From assembly GCA_003132505.1 (NCBI GenBank), contig PKXY01000028.1, forward strand, positions 76,291 to 140,290: 64,000 bases of DNA, read 5' to 3'. Every line of letters begins with the position of its first letter. Position 1 is the first letter of the stretch. Below the pieces are notes generated by a model that worked only from the letters and a program-made list of their open reading frames with translations, searched no databases and had not been told where the DNA came from. Shown here one piece after another: positions 8,794-16,778 of the stretch. This stretch comes from Solirubrobacterales bacterium. GTDB lineage: Bacteria > Actinomycetota > Thermoleophilia > Solirubrobacterales > Solirubrobacteraceae. A program made the translations under genes and the position numbers.

Positions 8794-8919
8794 TCGATTC
8801 GGCGATTTTACGCTCAAGTCCTCCCCCATCGTGCCGATACGTTCGTCAGGAAGGCCAGCCCAGCAGCATTGGCGGATTGGCGCTGGCGCCGCATATAACA
8901 CTGGATCCTAGGAGGATCA

Positions 8920-9465
8920 ATGCTGCAAAAGCTGCGCCAGCGCGCACAAGACGAGCGAGGGTTCACCCTCATTGAGCTGCTCGTCGTGATTCTGATCATC
9001 GGCATTCTTGCCGCGATCGCGATTCCGTCGTTCCTCAGTCAGACAACGAAGGCCTATGACGCGTCAGCGAAGGAGCTTGCGCGTACTGCTGAGACGACGG
9101 CTCTCACGATTGGTACTGACCAAGGAAACAGCTACACCGCCGCTGACCTCAACCAGACACAGCTGAACGTGTACGAGTCGACGATTCAGACGGCCGCCGG
9201 TGGCAACAACGCGTTCATCGTCAGCGCTGCTCCGGGGGGCACCCCGCCCAGCGCGTCGTTCTACGTCGTCGCTCAGGCGGCGAGCACTAACGACCAGTTC
9301 GAGATTGAGAAGGCCTCGAACGGTGTGATCTATCGCTTCTGCGCGGTACCGACGACTGCCGGTGGCACCACGTATCCGAGCGGTTGGCCGATTACCTCAG
9401 GTACTGCTACGACAAACTCGGCTTACACCGGCACGAGCGGTGGCTGCGTCAACGGCAGCTGGTAA
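8920..9465 (+). CDS. Type IV pilin, copy 1
   Basis: A 181-residue prepilin. A 14-residue basic leader (MLQKLRQRAQDERG) ends at the prepilin peptidase site G/F. The mature start FTLIELLVVILIIGILAAIA has Glu5 and the hydrophobic alpha-1 helix typical of type IVa pilins. The helix continues with SFLSQTTKAYDASAKELART. A C-terminal Cys pair (YRFC ... GGCVNGSW) probably closes a disulfide loop. A strong AGGAGG lies five bases before the ATG. It is the first of three paralogues and likely heads the pilus operon. By position and strong ribosome site it may be the major subunit; that is inference. Confidence 0.92.
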   Translation: MLQKLRQRAQDERGFTLIELLVVILIIGILAAIAIPSFLSQTTKAYDASAKELARTAETTALTIGTDQGNSYTAADLNQTQLNVYESTIQTAAGGNNAFIVSAAPGGTPPSASFYVVAQAASTNDQFEIEKASNGVIYRFCAVPTTAGGTTYPSGWPITSGTATTNSAYTGTSGGCVNGSW

Positions 9466-9508
9466 GCCTACCGACGCAAAAACGCAGTAACTGTAATAAG
9501 GCGAACGG

Positions 9509-9540
9509 GAATGGGGCAGCATAGGTATGCTGCCCCATTC
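9509..9540 (+). terminator. Perfect 14-bp hairpin between pilin genes 1 and 2
   Basis: GAATGGGGCAGCAT and ATGCTGCCCCATTC form a perfect 14-bp stem with a four-base AGGT loop. There is no T-run after it. The hairpin sits 44 bases after the first pilin stop and 32 before the second start. It may act as a partial terminator or an mRNA 3'-end stabiliser that raises the first pilin relative to downstream genes. The stem is certain; its role is inference. Confidence 0.7.
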
Positions 9541-9572
9541 GCGTCACTGACACGACTTCAGGAGACGGACTG

Positions 9573-10088
9573 ATGTCACGCTATTTGCGCGAGCGTACAC
9601 GAGACGAGCAGGGATTTACGCTCATAGAGCTGCTCGTCGTAATCTTGATCATCGGCATTCTTGCCGCGATCGCGATCCCGTCCTTCCTCAGCCAGACGAC
9701 CAAGGCTTACGACGCGTCCGCGAAGGAGCTCGCCAGGACCGCCGAGACGACGGCCCTCACGATCGGCCTCGACTTTGCCGGTAACTACTCTAATGTCAGT
9801 CAGGCGACGCTGAACTCCTACGAGGTCACGATCCAGACGGCCGCCGGCGCCAACAACGCGTTCATCGTCAGTGCCGGTCCCGGTACTTCGACCAGCTCGT
9901 TCTACGTCGTCGCCGAGTCGGCGGCCTCGCCCAACATGGAGTACGAGGTAGAGCGGACGGCTACGGGAACCTCTTACCGCTTCTGTGCGCCACTCGGCAC
10001 GCCCTCTTTCCCGTACACCAACGGCAGCCAGACGGCGAACACCGCTTATACGCAGACGAAGGCCGGCTGCGTCAACGGTAGCTGGTAG
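9573..10088 (+). CDS. Type IV pilin, copy 2
   Basis: A 171-residue prepilin with leader MSRYLRERTRDEQG (14 residues) and mature start FTLIELLVVILIIGILAAIA. The first ~50 mature residues are almost identical to copy 1, including SQTTKAYDASAKELARTAETT. The globular part diverges but keeps NNAFIVSAGPG, SSFYVVAE, YRFC and the terminal GCVNGSW. A ribosome site AGGAGA lies about seven bases upstream of the ATG. The hairpin at 9509-9540 separates it from copy 1. It is probably a minor or alternative pilin, processed by the peptidase encoded next. Confidence 0.92.
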   Translation: MSRYLRERTRDEQGFTLIELLVVILIIGILAAIAIPSFLSQTTKAYDASAKELARTAETTALTIGLDFAGNYSNVSQATLNSYEVTIQTAAGANNAFIVSAGPGTSTSSFYVVAESAASPNMEYEVERTATGTSYRFCAPLGTPSFPYTNGSQTANTAYTQTKAGCVNGSW

Positions 10089-10172
10089 GAGTTGCTGGCG
10101 TCGTGAACGCGCGCAACCCGGGGTCAGGCGACGCGACGGTCTCGGGGACCTACTTCGACTGGAGCAACCTTC

Positions 10173-10937
10173 GTGTACGACGCCGCTGAATACGTGCTCA
10201 TGGCGACGCTTCTCGGGGCGGTTGCCGGCTCCTTCCTCAACGTCGTCGTCTACCGCGTGCCGCGGCACGAGTCGCTCGTGTCGCCGCCATCGCATTGCAC
10301 TACGTGCGGCACCTCGGTCAAGCCCTACGACAACGTCCCGATGCTGTCGTGGCTGATGCTGCGCGGTCACTGCCGTGCGTGCCGCACGGCCATCTCACCG
10401 CGCTATCCGCTCGTCGAGGCCGCCACGGCGCTTCTCTGCGTCGGCGTGGTGCTGGAACGCCACTCGCTGAACGGCGTGGTCCTTGGCCTCCTGCTGGTGC
10501 TCGTGCTCGTGCCGGTTGCGCTGATCGACTTCGACTACCACGTCATCCCGAACCGCATAACTGCACCGGCAGCGGTGCTCGCAGTGGTTCTGGGATCGGT
10601 GCTCGACTGGCCTGGCGAGCCCGAGCGGCTGATCGCGGGCGCCGCTGCCGGCGGGTTCTTCTTGCTGGCGGCATTGTGTTACCCGCGCGGAATGGGAATG
10701 GGCGATGTCAAGCTCGCAGGGTTGCTCGGTCTGCTGCTCGGTCGCTCCGTCGCTCCGGCGATCTTCATGGCTCTGATCGCCGGGGTGCTCGTCGGTGTAG
10801 TGATGATCGCGCGGGCGAGCCCGGACAAGCGCCGGCAGACCGGCTTTCCCTTCGGCCCGTTCCTCGCCATTGGGGGACTCGTCGGGCTTTACGCCGGCAA
10901 CGCGCTCGTCGCGGCCTACCTGCAGCATCTCTCCTGA
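10173..10937 (+). CDS. pilD: Prepilin peptidase / N-methyltransferase (A24)
   Basis: A 254-residue inner-membrane aspartic protease that removes pilin leaders and usually N-methylates the new N-terminus. The N-terminal domain has GSFLNVVVYRVPR and the zinc tetracysteine CTTCGTSV ... CRACRTAI, which marks the bifunctional form. The two catalytic Asp are in VALIDFDYHVIPNRIT and GMGMGDVKLAGLLG. About seven to eight membrane segments are visible. The start is GTG at 10173. It lies between pilin copies 2 and 3, so its substrates are its neighbours. Confidence 0.95.
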   Translation: MYDAAEYVLMATLLGAVAGSFLNVVVYRVPRHESLVSPPSHCTTCGTSVKPYDNVPMLSWLMLRGHCRACRTAISPRYPLVEAATALLCVGVVLERHSLNGVVLGLLLVLVLVPVALIDFDYHVIPNRITAPAAVLAVVLGSVLDWPGEPERLIAGAAAGGFFLLAALCYPRGMGMGDVKLAGLLGLLLGRSVAPAIFMALIAGVLVGVVMIARASPDKRRQTGFPFGPFLAIGGLVGLYAGNALVAAYLQHLS

Positions 10938-11062
10938 CGCGCACCGAAGGCCCCTCCGCTGAGCCCACGGCGGCGCGCAAACAGTCGTAGCTAGGCCGAT
11001 CTGCCGCGCCCGCCAGCCGGTCGAAGCTGGTGATGAATTTCCCCTGTTGGCTGTGTAGTCGA

Positions 11063-11079
11063 CGGTAAGGTCCTAACCG
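11063..11079. promoter_or_regulatory. Imperfect palindrome upstream of third pilin
   Basis: CGGTAAGGTCCTAACCG is a 17-base interrupted palindrome, symmetric except at two positions about a central T. It lies about 30 bases before the third pilin's likely start, in a 173-base gap after pilD. It could be an operator or part of a promoter region. I recognise no regulator's consensus. Confidence 0.3.
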
Positions 11080-11110
11080 TTGGGTGTCACGGACGATTTG
11101 GAGGAATGCG

Positions 11111-11620
11111 GTGCACGCTACGTCGAAGCAAGCCCTGAGCAGTGAGCGCGGGTTCACGCTGACCGAGTTGCTCGTCGTGATCATGATCATCGGTGTTCTT
11201 GCCGCGATCGCGATTCCGTCATTCCTCAACGAGTCGAGGAAGGCATACGACGCATCGGCCAAGGAGCTCGCACGAACCGCCGAGACGACCGCGGACGCTA
11301 TCGGCACCGATGCCGGTGGCAGCTTCGCCAAGGTGAGCGTTGCGACGCTCAACAGCAACGAGACCACGATCCAGACCTCGAGCGCCGGCGGCAACGCCTG
11401 GGTGTCCGACGCGGCTGGCGACACGTCGAGCTTCTACGTCGTTGCGCAGGCCAACAGCACGAGCGACTGGTTCGAGGTCGAGCGGGACGGTGGCGCGGTC
11501 TACCGCTTCTGCGGTCCGTCGACGGGTTCTGGTGCTGTGGCCTGGCCGACGAGCATGACGCAGACGACTCCGGTGTACTCGGGGCCGGCAGCCGGCGGCT
11601 GCGCTAACGGCAGCTGGTAG
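11111..11620 (+). CDS. Type IV pilin, copy 3
   Basis: A 169-residue prepilin when started at GTG 11111. The track start at 11084 is probably wrong. The GTG at 11111 has a GGAGGA five bases before it and yields a 14-residue leader (VHATSKQALSSERG), the same length as both other pilins. The mature N-terminus FTLTELLVVIMIIGVLAAIA keeps Glu5. It shares KAYDASAKELARTAETT, SSFYVVAQ, YRFC and the end GGCANGSW with its paralogues. It is separated from copies 1 and 2 by the peptidase gene and a 173-base gap, so it may have its own promoter. Confidence 0.92.
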   Translation: MHATSKQALSSERGFTLTELLVVIMIIGVLAAIAIPSFLNESRKAYDASAKELARTAETTADAIGTDAGGSFAKVSVATLNSNETTIQTSSAGGNAWVSDAAGDTSSFYVVAQANSTSDWFEVERDGGAVYRFCGPSTGSGAVAWPTSMTQTTPVYSGPAAGGCANGSW

Positions 11621-11798
11621 CGCGCGGAGCAGCGAGCGCGGCCGCAGCGCCAAGTCGTGCCGGGGGCGAACGGGCCATCGCAGGCGCGCTCGCGTCGCCC
11701 TGACCGCCGGGATAGCGAACTTGCAGCGTTAAGGTCGGGCGGCGATTGGTCGATCCATGCATTACGGGCGCCGATGCGTGGATGTCCGTGCCCGTCCA

Positions 11799-13214
11799 AT
11801 GTTCGAGCGCCTGCGACAGCCAGTTACCTTCAAGCTTCCCCGCCGCGGCGCCGAGCCCGGCGGTGATGAGACCGCGCGCTCGAGCGCGGTGTTTGAGGAG
11901 GGCGATCTCGTTGAGGCGGGTGCCGCCGAGTCTCAGGGCACTGGCTCTGGAGCAGTTGCCGAGCTCGAGGCCGACGCACGCCGTACCGATCGACATGCGG
12001 CGCGCTTTAGGAGCCGGCGCCGCCCGAGCCGAAATGCGACGCTGGTCGGACTCGCGATCGAGCCGGGTCTGCTCGTCGCGGCCAAGTCACGAGTGAACGG
12101 CCACGTCGTCGTCGAGCGCGCAGCGTTCGCGCCGATCGGAATGGACGTCGTGCGCGACGGCGAGGTCAACGACGTGCCGGCTCTCGTCGACGCGCTCTCC
12201 GATCTCTTCAAGTCCGGCAAGCTCGAGCGTCGCGTCCGGATCGGCATTGCAAACCAGCGGATCATGATGCGCCGGATCGAGCTGCCGCCGCTCACCGACG
12301 CGACCGAGATCCGACAGGCGGTGCTCTTTCAGGCACAGGACGAGATCCCGATGCCGCTCGACAGCGTAATCCTTGACTACCACTCGCTCGGAGTCGACGA
12401 GGGGCCGTCGGGCCCGCGACTGCATGTGCTGCTCGTAGCTGCGCGTCGCGACATGGTCGAGCGCGTGCTCCAGGCTGCCAGGCTAGCCGGCCTGCACCCC
12501 GAAGGCGTTGACCTTGCAGCCTTCGGAATGATCCGCGCGTTGCGGCCGTCCGACGCTGGCGCCAACGAGCAGATCCTCTATCTCTCGATCGGCGGCCTCA
12601 CCAATCTAGCCATCAGCCGCGGGTCGGAATGCGACTTTACGCGCGTCATTCCTTGGGGAGCGGAGCAGATCGCCGGGGATGTCGCGTCGCGCTGCGGCAT
12701 CGCGCTGGACGATGCACGGCAACTGCTCGTGCAGAACGCCGGCCAGCTGGCTGCGGCGCACCTTTCGACGCAACCGCTCGTGAGCATTCCACTGGTCGAG
12801 CAGCCGGATCTTACGGGGACGAGTGTTGGCGCGATGCCGCCGTCTTCGCCGGCGCCCCTGCCGGGAACGTCGCTGAATCCGAGCGATCCGATGTCTGGTC
12901 AGCCTGTGTCGAGCGTCGATACCGGCCAGGTGGTTGGCACGGCGCTCAGTGACGGTATCCGCCGGATCGCATCCGAGGTGCGTCACTCGCTGGACTTCTA
13001 TCTCGCTGGTCGCACGGACAGTCCGGTCACGCGCGCGATGCTCTGCGGGCCTGCGCTCGAGATCCCGGGCTTCGCCGACGCTCTCTCGCGCGAGCTCGGG
13101 ATAACCGTGCTTCGCGGCGAAGTCGCGCTCGCGTCTCCGACTGCCGCCGGAGCTGTCCCGCTGAGCATTCTGCCGGTTGCAGCCGGTCTCTCCGTGGCGG
13201 ATGGCCCGGCATGA
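11799..13214 (+). CDS. pilM: PilM-like actin-fold pilus assembly protein
   Basis: The core matches PilM: VGLAIEPGLLVAAKSRVNG (phosphate-1 loop), VRIGIANQRIMMRRIELPPL, QAVLFQAQDEIPMPLDSVIL and a second nucleotide loop LYLSIGGLTNLAI. PilM is a cytoplasmic, ATP-binding actin-like protein that binds the N-terminus of PilN to organise the alignment complex. Two starts are possible. The ATG at 11757 gives 485 residues; the ATG at 11799 (MFERLRQPVTF) gives 471 and looks more natural. The ~80 residues before the core are charged and disordered-looking. A Pro/Ser/Gly-rich insert (VGAMPPSSPAPLPGTSLNPS) sits in the C-terminal half. The ATGA overlap with pilN implies coupled translation. Confidence 0.85.
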   Translation: MFERLRQPVTFKLPRRGAEPGGDETARSSAVFEEGDLVEAGAAESQGTGSGAVAELEADARRTDRHAARFRSRRRPSRNATLVGLAIEPGLLVAAKSRVNGHVVVERAAFAPIGMDVVRDGEVNDVPALVDALSDLFKSGKLERRVRIGIANQRIMMRRIELPPLTDATEIRQAVLFQAQDEIPMPLDSVILDYHSLGVDEGPSGPRLHVLLVAARRDMVERVLQAARLAGLHPEGVDLAAFGMIRALRPSDAGANEQILYLSIGGLTNLAISRGSECDFTRVIPWGAEQIAGDVASRCGIALDDARQLLVQNAGQLAAAHLSTQPLVSIPLVEQPDLTGTSVGAMPPSSPAPLPGTSLNPSDPMSGQPVSSVDTGQVVGTALSDGIRRIASEVRHSLDFYLAGRTDSPVTRAMLCGPALEIPGFADALSRELGITVLRGEVALASPTAAGAVPLSILPVAAGLSVADGPA

Positions 13215-13942
13215 AGGCGATCAACCTCATTCCCCGGGAGCAGCGCCGCGGCGCCGGTGGCATCGCCGGCCGCACCGGCGGGGTCGCCTACGTGGTGCTG
13301 GCGGGGCTCGTCGCGCTGGTCGTCGTCGGAGTCGTCTATGCGGTGACGGTGCATGACGTCGCGAAGCGGAAATCGACCCTTGCAGAGGTAACGCAAGAAG
13401 CCGCCGCCGTGAAGGTGCAGATCGCGGCGCTCCAGCCCTACGTCTTGTTCCAGACGCTCAGCCAAGCGCGGATTCAGAGCGTTGCGTCGCTGGCAGCTGA
13501 GCGCTTCGACTGGCCACGGGCGATGACACAGGTCGCTTTGGCGCTGCCTTCTAACGTCACGCTCAGCTCCCTCGCGGGATCGGCCGCCGGCGGCAATGCT
13601 CTTGGCGGCGCAGTCTCCGGCTCGACTGCAGCGAGTGGCTTGACTGCCGGCGCCAGTGCCAGCAGCACCACTGCCGCGGTTCCGGCGGGCGTCACTGTGA
13701 ATGCGCCAACGCTCAGCTTGTCGGCGTGCGCGGAGGGGTCACCGTCGGTGGGGCAGGACACGGTCGCTACCGTGCTCACCCGCTTCCGTGCTCTCCAGGA
13801 CGTCTCGAGCGCGACGGTCGCGGCCTACACCGATAGTGGCTGCCATGGCGTGACCTTCAACCTCACCGTCGCCTACGACAACGGCTACGGCATTCCCACG
13901 GTGGGACTCGACGCCGCGCCGAACACGACGGTGGGTGGCTGA
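13211..13942 (+). CDS. pilN: PilN-like pilus alignment protein
   Basis: 243 residues starting MKAINLIPREQRR; the INLIP motif is the PilN tail that docks onto PilM. One membrane helix (VAYVVLAGLVALVVVGVVYAV) and a short coiled coil (KRKSTLAEVTQEAAAVKVQI) follow. The rest is a periplasm-facing domain with a Gly/Ala/Ser/Thr-rich linker (SGSTAASGLTAGASASST) that is longer than usual. It sits between pilM and pilO with stop-start overlap or near-abutment on both sides. This is the standard pilMNO order. Confidence 0.88.
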   Translation: MKAINLIPREQRRGAGGIAGRTGGVAYVVLAGLVALVVVGVVYAVTVHDVAKRKSTLAEVTQEAAAVKVQIAALQPYVLFQTLSQARIQSVASLAAERFDWPRAMTQVALALPSNVTLSSLAGSAAGGNALGGAVSGSTAASGLTAGASASSTTAAVPAGVTVNAPTLSLSACAEGSPSVGQDTVATVLTRFRALQDVSSATVAAYTDSGCHGVTFNLTVAYDNGYGIPTVGLDAAPNTTVGG

Positions 13943-13943
13943 C

Positions 13944-14555
13944 ATGGGCGCTCGTGAGCGGCTCATCGCCTGCGTCGTCGTCGCACTCGTGGCAGTGGCT
14001 GCCGTCTGGATCGTGGTCGTGTCCCCGGAGCGCAGCAAGTCCAGCAACCTCGCATCCGAAATCGCCACCGCTCGCAGCACGGTGTCGTCTGAGCAGGGAC
14101 AACTCGTCGGCGATGAGCAGGCACGCTCGAAGTACGTCGGCGCGCTCCACGCTGTGAAGCTGCTCGAGACCGCGGTTCCATTGGACGACGAGGTTCCGCA
14201 ACTCATCCGCCTGATCAATCGCCTCGAACTGGGTCACAAGATCACCTGGACCACGACGTCGCTCTCCAGCGGTTCGGGCGGCGCGGGCGGCCTCACCAGC
14301 GTCGACTGGAGCTTCAGCTTCTCTTCGAGCTACGCCAACCTGCAGAGCTTCCTCACCGCGATTGACGCGCTCACGGTGACCGATGGCACCAATGTCATGA
14401 CCAAGGGCCGGCTGTTCACGGTGAACTCGATCGGGCTCACGCCCGCGGCTGGGGGAGTGCAGGCGAGCGTCAACATGACCGTCTACCAGCAACCGACAGG
14501 CGTGCAACCGACGAGCACGTCAGGCAGCGCGACAACGACGACGGCGGCGCCATGA
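13944..14555 (+). CDS. pilO: PilO-like pilus alignment protein
   Basis: 203 residues from the ATG at 13944, one base after the PilN stop. A GTG at 13935 would add three residues. The layout fits PilO: an N-terminal membrane helix (LIACVVVALVAVAAVWIVVV), a coiled-coil stretch (SSNLASEIATARSTVSSEQG) and a ferredoxin-like periplasmic domain with VPQLIRLINRLELGH and SYANLQSFLTAIDAL. It ends in a Thr/Ser-rich tail (STSGSATTTTAAP). It is expected to pair with PilN. Sequence identity in this family is low, so position carries much of the weight. Confidence 0.85.
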   Translation: MGARERLIACVVVALVAVAAVWIVVVSPERSKSSNLASEIATARSTVSSEQGQLVGDEQARSKYVGALHAVKLLETAVPLDDEVPQLIRLINRLELGHKITWTTTSLSSGSGGAGGLTSVDWSFSFSSSYANLQSFLTAIDALTVTDGTNVMTKGRLFTVNSIGLTPAAGGVQASVNMTVYQQPTGVQPTSTSGSATTTTAAP

Positions 14556-15541
14556 ACTTCCTACCCATGAACTTCCTCCGGTCATTGGCAGCGGATCTCC
14601 GGGAGCGGCAGGTACTGCCGGCCGTGGTGCTGCTCGCGCTGCTCGCGATCGCCATACCGGTGTACGCGACGATCGCGCTCTCGAAGAGCCCCGCGCTCGT
14701 GACGGTCAACCCCCCGGCCGTTGACGCTTCGCCGCCCCACGGCGCACCTCCGCCGGGTCAGGCGCTGTCGGTCGTGGAGACCGCTCGATCGCAGCACTAC
14801 ACGATTTATAAGGGTCAGGAGCCCAACCCATTCCGAGCGGCCGGGAGCGGCTCCGCGGCGCAGTCTTCGAAGACGCCGTCGAGCGCGTCGAAGTCGACGC
14901 CGGTCATCACGCCGACCAAGACGACGACGCCGTCCAAGAGGACCACGAGCAAGCCGACTATCAGACCGAAGTCGACGGCCCCCAAGAGCGAGTCCGCGCC
15001 CACGAAGTTGGCCGACGACGCGGCTTACACGATCGACGGCATGAGCACCTACGGCAGCGAGACGGACACGCTCGACGATATCCAGCGTCTCACACCGCTC
15101 CCCGCGAACGTTGACGGCGAGATCGTCTACCTCGGCGTGTCGCATCACGGCAAGACGGCAGTCTTCCTGCTGACCGGCGCGGTGGCGGCGAAGCTGACAG
15201 CGGCGTCCTCTGCCACGTGCCTGCCGAGCTCGAGCGACTGCCAGGTGATCGAGCTTGAACCGGGTCAGCAGCTCCAGTTGAAGCCGACGAGCGGCAGCGG
15301 CTCCCTCGCAACGTTTACCTTCAAGTTGAGCTCGATCCAGGCTACGACCTACGGATCGTCGGCGGCGGCAAAGAGCGCCCGGACGAGCGCATCGGCTGCC
15401 GGACAGCAGATCGTCTCCCAGTCGACCTCGACGGCTCTCGCGAGCTTCTTCTACGACGCCGGAACCGGCGCACTGCTCTACGAGCCCGCGGCCTCGCTCG
15501 GCACCACCGGAATGAGCGGCGCGACCGGCGCCACCGGCTAA
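14552..15541 (+). CDS. PilP-like membrane-anchored pilus cluster protein
   Basis: A 329-residue protein translated from an ATG overlapping the pilO stop (ATGA). It has one N-terminal membrane helix (VLPAVVLLALLAIAIPVYAT). A long basic Ser/Thr/Lys-rich linker follows (TPVITPTKTTTPSKRTTSKP), then a compact beta-rich domain (DGEIVYLGVSHHGKTAVFLL) with one Cys pair (ATCLPSSSDCQVIEL). The tail is TTGMSGATGATG. Its place after pilO is that of pilP. PilP is a lipoprotein linking PilNO to the outer-membrane secretin; this protein has a membrane helix and no lipobox. In a monoderm actinobacterium a wall-spanning role is plausible but unproven. Confidence 0.65.
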   Translation: MNFLPMNFLRSLAADLRERQVLPAVVLLALLAIAIPVYATIALSKSPALVTVNPPAVDASPPHGAPPPGQALSVVETARSQHYTIYKGQEPNPFRAAGSGSAAQSSKTPSSASKSTPVITPTKTTTPSKRTTSKPTIRPKSTAPKSESAPTKLADDAAYTIDGMSTYGSETDTLDDIQRLTPLPANVDGEIVYLGVSHHGKTAVFLLTGAVAAKLTAASSATCLPSSSDCQVIELEPGQQLQLKPTSGSGSLATFTFKLSSIQATTYGSSAAAKSARTSASAAGQQIVSQSTSTALASFFYDAGTGALLYEPAASLGTTGMSGATGATG

Positions 15542-15605
15542 GCAGACTCGCCGCGCACGGCTGATCCTGCGAGAGCGTAGGCAGGCTCCGTAAGCTTCGC
15601 GTCCA

Positions 15606-16778
15606 ATGGGCGCGTTGCACATGATCACGGCGGGTGAATCACACGGCCCGGGGCTGACTTGTGTCGTCGAGGGCCTGCCGGCGGGATTGCCGCTGGACCG
15701 CGAGTCGATCAATCGTGATATGGCGCGACGCCAGCTTGGTCACGGCCGCGGCGGGCGGATGAAGATCGAGCGCGACAGCGCCGAGACAACCGGCGGCGTG
15801 CGTCACGGGCGTACGCTCGGTGGGCCGGTTGCGCTATGGGTGGCCAACCGCGACTACGCCAACTGGGAGGAGCGGATGAGCCCGTGGCCGGTCGACGGCG
15901 TCGTCGAGGAGGTGCACCTGCCGCGGCCCGGACACGCCGACCTGGCCGGCGTCTGGAAGTACGGCTTCAGCGACGTGCGCAACGTACTGGAGCGCGCGAG
16001 CGCCCGTGAGACGGCGGCTCGGGTCGCTGGCGGTGCGCTCTGCAAGGAGTTCCTCAGGGCGCTCGGCGTGGAGGTTGTATCGCACGTTGTGCAGATCGGC
16101 GAGGTCAACGCGCCGAGCGCTGCGCGACCGCTCAGCCTGGCCAGTTTCGCGGCGGTCGACGAGTCTCCCGTGCGCTGCCTCGATGCCGATGCCTCGCGCG
16201 CGATGGTCGAGCACATCGACGCGCAGCGTAAGGCGAACGAGTCACTCGGCGGCGTCTTCGAGGTGCTCGCATTCGGGCTTGTCCCCGGACTCGGCTCGCA
16301 CGTCTCCTTTGAGGAGCGGCTCGACGGACGCCTCGCCGGCGCGATCTGCTCGATCCAGGCTGTTAAGGGCTTCGAGCTCGGCGACGCCATCGCGATCGCT
16401 GCGAAGCCCGGGTCGCAGGCCCACGACGAGATCTTCCATTCAACCGAGCGCGGGTTCTACCGCGAGACGAACCGGGCCGGCGGGATCGAGGGTGGCATGA
16501 CCAACGGTGAGGTGCTGGTCGTTCGCGGCGTGATGAAGCCACTACCGACGCTGACCAAACCGCTGCGCTCTGTTGACATCGCGACGCTTGAGCCTGCCGA
16601 AGCGCTCCGCGAGCGCACCGATTCGTGCACCGTGCCGGCAGCCGGGGTTATCGGTGAGGCGATGGTCGCCTACGTACTCGCCGGCTCATATCGCGAGAAG
16701 TTCGGTGGCGATCACATCGACGACGTGCATGCGGCGGTGCGCGTCTACTGCGAGCGGATCGGGTGGCGAGCAAGCTGA
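15606..16778 (+). CDS. aroC: Chorismate synthase
   Basis: A 390-residue enzyme of the last shikimate step: it converts 5-enolpyruvylshikimate 3-phosphate to chorismate using reduced FMN. Visible signatures are ITAGESHGPGLTCVVEGLPA near the N-terminus, RRQLGHGRGGRMKIERD, and RASARETAARVAGGALCKEF. Further on come NRAGGIEGGMTNGE and the end region RTDSCTVPAAGVIGEAMVAY. The ATG at 15606 gives MGALHMITAGESHGP, the expected start. Its 3' end overlaps the aroK-aroB gene by 16 bases, so the shikimate genes are co-translated. Confidence 0.97.
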   Translation: MGALHMITAGESHGPGLTCVVEGLPAGLPLDRESINRDMARRQLGHGRGGRMKIERDSAETTGGVRHGRTLGGPVALWVANRDYANWEERMSPWPVDGVVEEVHLPRPGHADLAGVWKYGFSDVRNVLERASARETAARVAGGALCKEFLRALGVEVVSHVVQIGEVNAPSAARPLSLASFAAVDESPVRCLDADASRAMVEHIDAQRKANESLGGVFEVLAFGLVPGLGSHVSFEERLDGRLAGAICSIQAVKGFELGDAIAIAAKPGSQAHDEIFHSTERGFYRETNRAGGIEGGMTNGEVLVVRGVMKPLPTLTKPLRSVDIATLEPAEALRERTDSCTVPAAGVIGEAMVAYVLAGSYREKFGGDHIDDVHAAVRVYCERIGWRAS

